Below, one piece after another: positions 1 to 5,666 of a DNA stretch of 8,850 bases. The stretch spans positions 1-8,850 of the forward strand of contig JACZWN010000149.1 of the NCBI GenBank assembly GCA_022572105.1, in the 5' to 3' direction. Numbering within the stretch: position 1 is the stretch's first letter; every line of letters begins with the position of its first letter. The notes under the pieces are model-generated. The model was not told the origin of the DNA. It did not search any database and saw only the letters and a program-made list of their open reading frames with translations. The DNA comes from Pseudomonadota bacterium. Lineage in GTDB: Bacteria > Pseudomonadota > Alphaproteobacteria > Kiloniellales > J153. A program made the position numbers and the translations under genes.

Positions 1-495
1 GTAGCCGTGCACGAAGTAAACATAGGTATGGGCGCCCAGCCCCGCCAGGACCGGATGGTTCGGCGCCAGGATTTCCAGGGCGTTCCAGCCCATGTGCGGG
101 ACCATCGCCTTGTAGGGGAAGCGGGGCCCCGGATCGGCGGGCTCCAGCGCCACCACCTCGCCCGGGACCCAACCCAGCCCCGGGTGTCGCCCGTGCTCGC
201 GGCCCAGGCTCGCCATGAGCTGCATGCCGACGCAGATGCCCAGGAACGGCCGGGCGCGCGCGAGCGCGGCCTCCTCCAGGGCCTCGATCATGCCGTCGAG
301 CAAGCCCAGGCCCCGGCGGCAGTCGGCGAATGCGCCGACGCCGGGCAGCACGACCCGCTCGGCCGCGCGGACTTGCTCGGGCTCGGCGGTGACCCGCACC
401 TCGGTGCTCAGCCCGGCCTCGCGGGCGGCGCGCTCGAAGGCCTTGGCCGCCGAGCGCAGGTTGCCCGACCCGTAATCGATGATGGCGACACTCAT
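1..495 (-). CDS. hisH: Imidazole glycerol phosphate synthase, glutaminase subunit HisH (3' end cut by window edge)
   Basis: HisH is the class I glutamine amidotransferase that releases ammonia from glutamine and passes it to HisF, forming imidazole glycerol phosphate and AICAR in cytoplasmic histidine biosynthesis. The 165 codons present start MSVAIIDYGSGN, the usual HisH opening. They contain the oxyanion-strand motif LPGVGAF (about residues 50-56) and the nucleophile elbow FLGICVGMQ, with the catalytic cysteine at residue 88. Near the edge is VYFVHGY, equivalent to the family motif VYFVHSY. The catalytic His and Glu and the last 40-50 residues lie left of position 1. The ATG at 493-495 fits the family N-terminus, although its ribosome binding site is weak. 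It follows hisB on the same strand after 54 bases and is probably cotranscribed with it; hisA and hisF would be expected next, outside the window. Confidence 0.95.
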   Translation of the reverse strand, partial: MSVAIIDYGSGNLRSAAKAFERAAREAGLSTEVRVTAEPEQVRAAERVVLPGVGAFADCRRGLGLLDGMIEALEEAALARARPFLGICVGMQLMASLGREHGRHPGLGWVPGEVVALEPADPGPRFPYKAMVPHMGWNALEILAPNHPVLAGLGAHTYVYFVHGY

Positions 496-549
496 GCTTT
501 GCTCTTACTGATCCGATCCGGCGGAGAAGAACCGCGGACGAGTGGGTCC

Positions 550-1137
550 CTACAGGCGGCCCTTGGTGGAGGGCACGGCGCCGGCCTTGCGCGGGTCGAT
601 CTCGATCGCCTGGCGCAGCGCGCGCGCCAGGCCCTTGAAGCAGGACTCGACGATGTGGTGCGAATTCTCGCCGTAAAGGTTCTCCACGTGCAGCGTCAGG
701 CCGCCGTGCTGGGCGAAGGCCTGGAACCACTCCTTGAACAGCTCGATGTCCATCTCGCCCAGCTTGTCGCGCCGGAACTCCACCTTCCAAACGAGGTACG
801 GCCGGTTGGAGGCGTCGATCACCACCCGGGTCAGGGTCTCGTCCATGGCCGAGAGCGCCTCGCCAAAGCGCCGGATGCCCCTGCGCTCGCCCAATGCCTC
901 GGCGACCGCCTGGCCGAGCACGATGGCGCTGTCCTCGGTGGTATGGTGAAAGTCGATGTGCAGGTCGCCCTCGGCCTTGAGGGTGATGTCGATCAGGCTG
1001 TGGCGCGACAACTGGGCGAGCATGTGGTCGAGGAACCCGATCCCGGTGGCGACGTCGTATTCGCCGGTGCCGTCGAGATCGACGCTGGCTTTGATCCGGG
1101 TCTCGGTGGTGTTGCGCTCGACACTGGCCTGGCGCAT
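550..1137 (-). CDS. hisB: Imidazoleglycerol-phosphate dehydratase HisB
   Basis: HisB dehydrates imidazole glycerol phosphate to imidazole acetol phosphate, the step after HisH/HisF in histidine biosynthesis. It is a Mn-dependent, multimeric cytoplasmic enzyme. The 195-residue product is the normal length of the monofunctional enzyme and lacks the phosphatase domain fused in enterobacteria. Visible motifs are GIGFLDHML (32-40), the metal-binding LHIDFHHTTED (59-69) and the second histidine cluster GENSHHIVES (156-165), so the metal-binding histidines appear intact. The protein ends PSTKGRL, typical of the family. The start at 1137 is set by the family opening (RNTTET) and by a strong AAGGAGG ribosome binding site five bases upstream. 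The same frame stays open far upstream, but that part is antisense to hslV and does not resemble protein. It is the first gene of a leftward his operon and is divergent from hslV. Confidence 0.97.
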   Translation of the reverse strand: MRQASVERNTTETRIKASVDLDGTGEYDVATGIGFLDHMLAQLSRHSLIDITLKAEGDLHIDFHHTTEDSAIVLGQAVAEALGERRGIRRFGEALSAMDETLTRVVIDASNRPYLVWKVEFRRDKLGEMDIELFKEWFQAFAQHGGLTLHVENLYGENSHHIVESCFKGLARALRQAIEIDPRKAGAVPSTKGRL

Positions 1138-1142
1138 GGCTG

Positions 1143-1149
1143 CCTCCTT
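1143..1149 (-). promoter_or_regulatory. Ribosome binding site of hisB
   Basis: On the minus strand this reads AAGGAGG, a near-perfect anti-16S match, five bases before the ATG at 1137. It settles the hisB start, because the reading frame itself stays open for more than 300 further codons upstream. Confidence 0.85.
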
Positions 1150-1190
1150 GGGCCGAGGCCGACCCCGCGGCCCCGTGCAATCGCGGCGCC

Positions 1191-1220
1191 CTTGTAGCAG
1201 GAAGCGGGGGCCTCTGCCAG
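1191..1220 (-). promoter_or_regulatory. Possible housekeeping promoter of the hisBH operon
   Basis: On the minus strand there is an extended -10-like TGCTACAAG (plus positions 1191-1199; hexamer TACAAG at 1191-1196). A -35-like CTGGCA (1215-1220) lies 18 bases upstream. Each hexamer matches the sigma-70 consensus at four of six positions. Transcription would start about 45 bases before the hisB start codon. The match is suggestive only, since sequences this GC-rich often hold such partial matches. Confidence 0.3.
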
Positions 1221-1244
1221 GGCCTGAGCCGAGCCGAGGAAGCG

Positions 1245-1273
1245 CTTGACCCAAGGCCCGATTTCGCCCATTT
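1245..1273 (+). promoter_or_regulatory. Candidate heat-shock (RpoH/sigma-32) promoter of hslVU
   Basis: CTTGAC (1245-1250), a spacer of 15 bases, and GCCCATTT (1266-1273) closely match the sigma-32 pattern CTTGAA-N13-15-CCCCATnT; the second block agrees at six of its seven defined positions. Known biology supports it, because hslVU is a classic RpoH-controlled operon. The oddity is position: the -10-like block ends eight bases before the hslV ATG, so transcription would begin within a few bases of the start codon. Confidence 0.55.
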
Positions 1274-1281
1274 GACAGGCC

Positions 1282-1839
1282 ATGGCCGGAACCGACTCCA
1301 GTGGCTGGCACGGCACGACGGTGCTTTCCGTGCGCAAGGGCAGCCAGGTCGTGGTCGCCGGCGACGGCCAGGTCACCCTGGGCAACACGATAATCAAGGC
1401 CAACGCGCGCAAGGTGCGCCGCCTCGGCAAGGGCGAGGTGATCGCCGGCTTCGCGGGCGCCACCGCCGACGCGCTGACCCTGTTCGAGCGCCTCGAGGCC
1501 AAGCTCGAGACCTATCCGGGGCAGTTGACGCGGGCCTGCGTCGAGCTCGCCAAGGACTGGCGCATGGACCGCTACCTGCGCCGCCTCGAGGCCATGATGG
1601 CGGTCGCCGACGCCTCGGTCTCGCTGGTCCTGACCGGCACCGGCGACGTGCTCGAGCCCGAGGACGGCCTGATCGGCATCGGCGCGGGCGGCCCCTTCGC
1701 GCTCGCCGCCGCGCGCGCCCTCATGGAGCGCGACGACATGGAGGCCGAGGCGATCGCGCTGAAGGCCTTGGAAATCGCCGCGGGAATTTGTATCTATACC
1801 AATGAAAATATCGTCCTCGAAAGCATCACAGCCGAGTGA
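1282..1839 (+). CDS. hslV: ATP-dependent protease peptidase subunit HslV (ClpQ)
   Basis: HslV is the proteasome-like threonine peptidase of the HslUV complex: two stacked hexamers that degrade proteins unfolded by HslU. The 185-residue product has the propeptide MAGTDSSGWHG followed by Thr12-Thr13, with Thr12 the expected N-terminal nucleophile after self-cleavage. The mature length would be 174 residues, like the E. coli enzyme. Other family landmarks are VAGDGQVTLGN, the basic NARKVRRLGKG, GFAGATADA, LTGTGDVLEPEDG and GIGAGGPFALAAARAL. The start is forced: an in-frame stop lies at 1273-1275, and ATG 1282 is the only standard start codon before the catalytic threonine. There is no good ribosome binding site, only ACAGG three bases away. 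The gene overlaps hslU by 38 bases in a different frame. Confidence 0.97.
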   Translation: MAGTDSSGWHGTTVLSVRKGSQVVVAGDGQVTLGNTIIKANARKVRRLGKGEVIAGFAGATADALTLFERLEAKLETYPGQLTRACVELAKDWRMDRYLRRLEAMMAVADASVSLVLTGTGDVLEPEDGLIGIGAGGPFALAAARALMERDDMEAEAIALKALEIAAGICIYTNENIVLESITAE

Positions 1840-3178
1840 GGCGCGCGCGCGCCGTGCCGGCCAACAGGCGATCGCGTTCACCCCGCGCGAGATCGTCTCG
1901 GAGCTGGACCGCTTCATCATCGGCCAGAACGACGCCAAGCGCGCGGTCGCGATCGCGCTCAGGAACCGCTGGCGCCGCCAGCAGCTGCCCGAGGAGCTGC
2001 GCGAGGAGGTGCTGCCCAAGAACATCCTGATGATCGGGCCAACCGGCGTCGGCAAGACCGAAATCGCGCGCCGGCTGGCACGCTTGGCCCAGGCGCCGTT
2101 CCTGAAGGTGGAGGCGACCAAGTTCACCGAAGTGGGCTACGTCGGGCGCGACGTCGAGCAGATCATACGCGACCTGCTCGAGATCTCGATCGCCATGACC
2201 CGCGACCGCTTGTTCAAGGAGGTCAAGGCCAAGGCCGAATTGAACGCCGAGGAGCGGCTCGTGGACGCACTCGTGGGCGAGCAGGCGAGCGCCGAGACCC
2301 GCTCCAAGTTCCGCCGCCTGCTGCGCGCCGGCGACCTGGACGAGCGCGAGGTCGAGGTCGAGGTCGTCGACTCCGGCGGCCTGCAACTGCCGACCATGGA
2401 TATCCCCGGCATGCCCGGCGCCTCCATGGGCATGGTCAATCTCAACGACATCTTGGGCAAGGCCTTCGGCCAGCGCACCAAGACCCGGCGCCTGGGCGTC
2501 GCCCAGGCCATGGAGATGCTGACCGGCGAGGAGAGCGACAAGCTCCTGGACCAGGAGGCGGTGACCGCCGAGGCGATCGTGGCCGTGGAGCAGAACGGCA
2601 TCGTATTCCTCGACGAGCTCGACAAGATCACCGTGCGCTCGGAGCACATCGGCGCCGACGTCAGCCGCGAGGGCGTCCAGCGCGACCTCTTGCCCCTGAT
2701 CGAGGGCACCACGGTCGCGACCAAGCACGGCACGGTCAAGACCGACCACATCCTGTTCATCGCCTCGGGCGCCTTCCATCTGGCCAAGCCCTCGGACCTG
2801 CTGCCCGAGCTGCAGGGCCGCCTGCCGATCCGGGTCGAGCTGGCCGCGCTCACCCGCGACGACTTCCGGCGCATCCTGACCGAGCCCGAGAACTCGCTGG
2901 TGCGCCAGTACAAGGCGCTGCTCGACACCGAGGAGGTGACCCTCGACTTCACCGACGAGTCCATCGACGCGCTCGCCGATCTGGCCGCCGAGATCAACTC
3001 CAGCGTCGAGAACATCGGCGCCCGGCGCCTGCACACGGTGATGGAGAAGCTGTTGGAGGAAATCTCCTTCACCGCCACCGATCGCGGCGGCGAAACCATC
3101 ACCATCGACGCGGCCTACGTCCAAACCCAGGTCGCCGACCTCGCCAAGGACACGGACCTCAGCAAGTTTATCTTGTAG
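1802..3178 (+). CDS. hslU: ATP-dependent protease ATPase subunit HslU (ClpY)
   Basis: HslU is the hexameric AAA+ unfoldase that feeds substrates to HslV. The 458 residues show the N-terminal FTPREIVSELDRFIIGQ (26-42), Walker A GPTGVGKT (79-86), the substrate-gripping pore loop GYVG (112-115), an intermediate I-domain (roughly 120-250), Walker B GIVFLDELDK (266-275) and the sensor-2 segment GARRLHT (406-412). The C-terminal DLSKFIL is the tail that inserts into HslV. The E. coli protein is about 443 residues; the excess is a 24-residue leader rich in Ser, Ala and Arg. ATG 1802 is the only ATG, GTG or TTG in frame ahead of the conserved core, and it lies inside the end of hslV, which suggests translational coupling. 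I see no strong ribosome binding site. Function is very secure; the exact start is somewhat less so. Confidence 0.96.
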   Translation: MKISSSKASQPSEARARRAGQQAIAFTPREIVSELDRFIIGQNDAKRAVAIALRNRWRRQQLPEELREEVLPKNILMIGPTGVGKTEIARRLARLAQAPFLKVEATKFTEVGYVGRDVEQIIRDLLEISIAMTRDRLFKEVKAKAELNAEERLVDALVGEQASAETRSKFRRLLRAGDLDEREVEVEVVDSGGLQLPTMDIPGMPGASMGMVNLNDILGKAFGQRTKTRRLGVAQAMEMLTGEESDKLLDQEAVTAEAIVAVEQNGIVFLDELDKITVRSEHIGADVSREGVQRDLLPLIEGTTVATKHGTVKTDHILFIASGAFHLAKPSDLLPELQGRLPIRVELAALTRDDFRRILTEPENSLVRQYKALLDTEEVTLDFTDESIDALADLAAEINSSVENIGARRLHTVMEKLLEEISFTATDRGGETITIDAAYVQTQVADLAKDTDLSKFIL

Positions 3179-3189
3179 CGGGCGCCCGC
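3178..3189. repeat. Perfect 12-base GC palindrome at the hslU stop codon
   Basis: GCGGGCGCCCGC begins at the last base of the hslU stop codon. It could fold into a short, very stable hairpin (four-base stem, four-base loop) that protects or ends the hslVU mRNA, but no T-run follows, so it is not a standard intrinsic terminator. A chance origin is possible in DNA this GC-rich. Confidence 0.3.
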
Positions 3190-3255
3190 CTAACCCGTTC
3201 GCGAAACTGGTCCCAGGCCCCCAATGGGAAGCGGTCGGGTTTATAGGAGCGGAGA

Positions 3256-3876
3256 ATGGATCCTTCGTGGCTGCGCTGGGCTAAGGGACTCCAGGCCATC
3301 GCACAAAACGGCTTGGCCTACGCGACCGACGCCTACGACAAGGAGCGCTACGAGGCGGTTCGAGAGGTGGCGGCCGAAATGATGGCGGCGAGAGCGGAAA
3401 CGGACACGGAGTCCGTCCTCGAACTCTTTGCCGAAGAGACGGGCTACGCGACGCCGAAAGTCGATGTGCGGGGCGCGGTCTTCCGGGACGACGCCATATT
3501 ACTCGTGCGCGAGGTCAGCGACGGCAGATGGTCGCTTCCCGGAGGCTGGGCCGACGTGAACGACTCGCCCAGCGCAAATATTATCCGAGAAATCGCCGAG
3601 GAGTCCGGTTTCGAGACGAGAGTGCGGAAGTTGGCTGCGGTACTGGACCGCAGCAGGCACCCGCACGTTCCGGCAACGTCCTATCACGTCTACAAGATGT
3701 TCTTCATCTGCGAGATCACCGGCGGCGCGCCAAAACCCAATCACGAGATTCACGAGGTCGGTTTCTTCGGGGAGAACACGATCCCGGAGCTTTCCCTGGG
3801 ACGCGTGCTGCCCTCTCAAATCGAACGCATGTTCGTACACTGGCGCCAGCCCGACCTGCCGACCGAGTTCGACTAA
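3256..3876 (+). CDS. Nudix hydrolase with N-terminal helical domain
   Basis: Nudix enzymes hydrolyse nucleoside diphosphates linked to another moiety, using a Mg-binding motif. The 206-residue protein has an N-terminal helical part (about 1-65, beginning PSWLRWAKGLQAIAQNGLAY) resembling the Nudix_N_2-type domain. A Nudix fold follows (about 68-195), including VDVRGAVFRDDAILLV and LPGGWADV. The Nudix box runs from Gly97 to Phe119 as G-x5-D-x7-REIAEESGF; the metal-binding REIAEE core is intact, and the usual first Glu is Asp103. The substrate cannot be read from sequence; ADP-ribose, CDP-alcohols or sugar nucleotides are possible. The start is supported by AGGAG at 3245-3249, six bases before the ATG. 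Codon use is less GC-biased than in its neighbours, with ATA-TTA and AAT-ATT pairs in the core, consistent with acquisition by transfer. It sits 77 bases after hslU and converges on the XRE gene. Confidence 0.9.
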   Translation: MDPSWLRWAKGLQAIAQNGLAYATDAYDKERYEAVREVAAEMMAARAETDTESVLELFAEETGYATPKVDVRGAVFRDDAILLVREVSDGRWSLPGGWADVNDSPSANIIREIAEESGFETRVRKLAAVLDRSRHPHVPATSYHVYKMFFICEITGGAPKPNHEIHEVGFFGENTIPELSLGRVLPSQIERMFVHWRQPDLPTEFD

Positions 3877-3888
3877 CTCGGCAAACCC

Positions 3889-4245
3889 TCACCCCGCTCC
3901 CTTGACCTCCGCCATCATCCTCTCGATCGCATCTTCGGGGAGTTCGGCGATCTTTTCGGCCAGGCGGTTGGCGAATTCGGTGGCTTGGGGGCTGAGGCCC
4001 GAGGTGTCGACGGTGACCCGCGGGTGCGAGAGGTCGGCCAGGCGCTGGAGCGCCTCGGCGTCGTCCCAGATGATGCCCAGGAACTGGCAGATGCGGTGCA
4101 CGAAGCGCCGGTTGGGCCGGCCGCGCTTGCCGTGCTCGAGCGCCGAGAGATAGGCCGGCGAGACGCCCAGCCCCGCCGCCATGTCCTTGAGCTGCAGCCC
4201 GCGGTCGGCGCGCAAGCTCCGCATTTTCTCGCCGAAAGGGGTCAT
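3889..4245 (-). CDS. XRE-family helix-turn-helix transcriptional regulator
   Basis: This is a 118-residue, probably cytoplasmic DNA-binding protein. The N-terminal half is a Cro/CI-type helix-turn-helix domain. Within FGEKMRSLRADRGLQLKDMA, GLGVSPAYLSALEHGKR and RICQFLGI the two DNA-contacting helices lie at about residues 18-37. The C-terminal half (about 76-118, SPQATEFANRLAEKIAELPE) is predicted helical and may be a dimerisation segment; no enzymatic or ligand-binding domain is visible. The start at 4245 is supported by AGGGGG seven bases upstream. Its stop lies 12 bases from that of the convergent Nudix gene. From memory, small XRE genes of this kind sit beside smr and hslU in a number of alphaproteobacteria, so this one may be a resident gene. 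Its target is unknown; autoregulation through the AT-richer stretch just upstream is possible. Confidence 0.88.
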   Translation of the reverse strand: MTPFGEKMRSLRADRGLQLKDMAAGLGVSPAYLSALEHGKRGRPNRRFVHRICQFLGIIWDDAEALQRLADLSHPRVTVDTSGLSPQATEFANRLAEKIAELPEDAIERMMAEVKGAG

Positions 4246-4291
4246 CCGGGCGCCCCCTGTGTCTCTCCGTGACCGGAACCGTGATTAACTG

Positions 4292-4302
4292 AAACCCGGT
4301 TT
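4292..4302. promoter_or_regulatory. Small inverted repeat upstream of the XRE gene, possible operator
   Basis: AAACC-C-GGTTT is a perfect 5-1-5 inverted repeat in the most AT-rich part of the 94-base gap between smr and the XRE gene (4246-4339). It lies 47-57 bases before the XRE start. Small XRE regulators commonly bind short palindromes in their own promoters, so this is a candidate autoregulatory site. I see no convincing -35/-10 pair and no intrinsic terminator for smr in the gap. Confidence 0.25.
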
Positions 4303-4339
4303 AGCACCGTTTCGCCGGGCCGTCTCCCTCGCCGTCGCC

Positions 4340-4972
4340 CTAGCCGCCCCGCTTGCGCCTTATCAGCACGTAGAGCGCGCCGAGGCCGCCGTCTTTGGGC
4401 TGGGCGTAGTCGAAGGCCAGGATGCGCGCCCGGTTGGCCGGCTCGTTGAGCCAGCGCGGCACCTGGGCGCGCAGCACCCCGCCGGCCTCCTTGGTCGTGC
4501 CCTTGCCGGTGATCACCAATACGTAGCGCAGGCCCCGCGCCTGAACCTCGCTCAGGAACCTTTCGAGCGCGGCGTGCGCCTGGTCCTGGGTGTGGCCGTG
4601 CAGGTCGAGCGCCGCCTCGACCGGAAGCTGGCCGCGGGTCAGGCGCTGGGCGCTCCTGCGGTCGACGCCGGCGGCCCGGCCGTGGCGAAGTGCCGGCGCG
4701 GGCGGGGCCGGCCGGGGCGCGGCGCGTTCGAGCCGTGCCGGCTTCGCCGTCTTGGCCTTGGCTTCGAGCGCGGGCGCCTCGGGTTCGGGCGCGGACGCCT
4801 TGGGTTCGGGCGCGGACGCCTTGGGTTCGGGCGCGGCCCGTGGCGCCGGTTCGCGCTTCTTGAGCGGCTTGGCGTCGCGGGTGACGTGCCGCCAGAGGTC
4901 CCGGTCCTCTTGCGAGAGGTCGCCCGGTCCCTGGCCCTTCGCGCCTGGCTTACCCACCATCGCCCGCCCCAT
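4340..4972 (-). CDS. Smr-domain protein (Smr/MutS2 C-terminal family)
   Basis: Smr domains are small nucleases or nucleic-acid-binding modules related to the C-terminus of MutS2. The role of stand-alone bacterial Smr proteins of this kind is poorly known. The 210-residue product has an N-terminal segment with LSQEDRDLWRHVTRDAKPLKK (about 19-39), typical of proteobacterial Smr proteins. A low-complexity Ala/Pro/Lys/Glu linker (about 40-95) follows, with a repeated APEPKAS unit. The Smr domain (about 120-205) carries the two diagnostic motifs, DLHG (123-126) and TGKG (155-158). The start could be ATG 4972 or ATG 4960; neither has a clear ribosome binding site. Either way the gene overlaps the end of lutC, by 23 or 11 bases, which suggests cotranscription and coupling with lutABC. 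Both starts leave the recognised domains intact. Confidence 0.92.
   Translation of the reverse strand: MGRAMVGKPGAKGQGPGDLSQEDRDLWRHVTRDAKPLKKREPAPRAAPEPKASAPEPKASAPEPEAPALEAKAKTAKPARLERAAPRPAPPAPALRHGRAAGVDRRSAQRLTRGQLPVEAALDLHGHTQDQAHAALERFLSEVQARGLRYVLVITGKGTTKEAGGVLRAQVPRWLNEPANRARILAFDYAQPKDGGLGALYVLIRRKRGG
4781..4836 (-). repeat. 21-base tandem repeat inside the smr linker
   Basis: Two exact copies of a 21-base unit (4781-4801 and 4802-4822) are followed by a 14-base partial copy (4823-4836); a degenerate copy precedes them at about 4760-4780. The unit is seven codons, so copy-number change keeps the frame. On the minus strand it encodes the repeated APEPKAS segment of the Smr linker. 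Confidence 0.9.
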
Positions 4973-5666
4973 CTTCGCCCGCCCCGTCCTCGATCAGCAC
5001 GATGTGCAGGCGGCGCGGCCCGTGGGCGCCCAGTTGGATGGTCTGCTCGATGTCGGCGGTGCGCGAGGGCCCGGTGATGAAGTTGACCGTGCGCGGCAGG
5101 CTGCCGCGGCCGTAGAGCGCGCGCACGCGGTCCCAGGCATCCTCGTAGGGGCCGACCATCCGGGAGGCCCTGAGCACCGCGATATGGGTTTCGGGCAGGA
5201 AGTTGAGCGTGGTCGGAGACTGCGGTCCCGAGACCAGCAACAACGTCCCGGTCTCGGCGACCCCGGCAAAGGTCCCGGTGACCGAGACCTGGTCGGCCGC
5301 CTCGGCCTTGCCGGTCTCGACCTCGAGCAAGGGCTGGCCATCCCATGGCAGGCCCTCGAGCTCCGGGTCCGGCGCCAGGCGGATTCGCGGCGCCAGGTTG
5401 GCGGCCTTCAGGTAGTCGGCGACCGCGGCCGGGACGTCCTCGGGCCGGGCGACGCGGGCGACCGTGGCCGCCTGCTCCACCGCCATGGCCTCGAAGAGAT
5501 CGACCTGCTCGGCCAGCGGAATTTGCGCGCGCGCCGGCACCGGTCCGCGCGGCGTCTCGGAAAGGCGCGCTTCCACGCGCGCGCGCGCCGCGGCGTCCCC
5601 ATCCCCTTGCCCGCGCTTGAGCGAGCGCCGGACGGTTTCGAGGATCTGGTCGCGGCCCGCGCTCAT
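4950..5666 (-). CDS. lutC: Lactate utilization protein LutC (LUD domain)
   Basis: LutC is the LUD-domain subunit of the LutABC complex, which allows growth on L-lactate by oxidising it to pyruvate (shown for the B. subtilis system). The 238-residue protein starts MSAGRDQILETVRRSLKRG, a typical LutC opening. The LUD core is at about 130-225, with VSVTGTFAGVAETGTLLL, SPTTLNFLPETHIAVL and RTVNFITGPSRTADIEQT, ending at GAHGPRRLHIVLIEDG. The C-terminal tail GAGEDGAGDGG is a short low-complexity extension. The ATG overlaps the lutB stop codon as ATGA (four bases), a classic coupled arrangement that supports the start. No cysteine motif is expected in this subunit. The substrate is inferred from the family and the operon; another 2-hydroxy acid is possible. 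Confidence 0.93.
   Translation of the reverse strand: MSAGRDQILETVRRSLKRGQGDGDAAARARVEARLSETPRGPVPARAQIPLAEQVDLFEAMAVEQAATVARVARPEDVPAAVADYLKAANLAPRIRLAPDPELEGLPWDGQPLLEVETGKAEAADQVSVTGTFAGVAETGTLLLVSGPQSPTTLNFLPETHIAVLRASRMVGPYEDAWDRVRALYGRGSLPRTVNFITGPSRTADIEQTIQLGAHGPRRLHIVLIEDGAGEDGAGDGG

Noticed and set aside
7..1197. A plus-strand open frame spanning hisH and hisB
   Set aside because: It is antisense to two clearly recognisable his genes and has no protein motif of its own.
1826..3124. A long minus-strand open frame (about 430 codons) opposite hslU
   Set aside because: It lies entirely antisense to an intact hslU. Its Leu/Gly/Asp/Ala-rich translation lacks any family motif and is what high-GC codon bias produces on the opposite strand.
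3211..3229. TCCCA/TGGGA hairpin between hslU and the Nudix gene as a terminator
   Set aside because: The stem is five base pairs with a nine-base loop and no following T-run, so it is indistinguishable from chance.
3256..4245. Nudix and XRE genes as a toxin-antitoxin or defence pair
   Set aside because: They are convergent rather than co-oriented, with separate ribosome binding sites, and neither resembles a known toxin or defence effector.
4285..4302. A CtrA-type box (TTAA-N7-TTAA) upstream of the XRE gene
   Set aside because: Only one TTAA (4285-4288) is present; the second half-site at the required spacing reads CCGG.
5575..5588. Alternating CG run as a Z-DNA or regulatory element
   Set aside because: It lies within lutC, where Arg-Ala-Arg codons explain it. 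Similar short CG runs occur at other places in the window.
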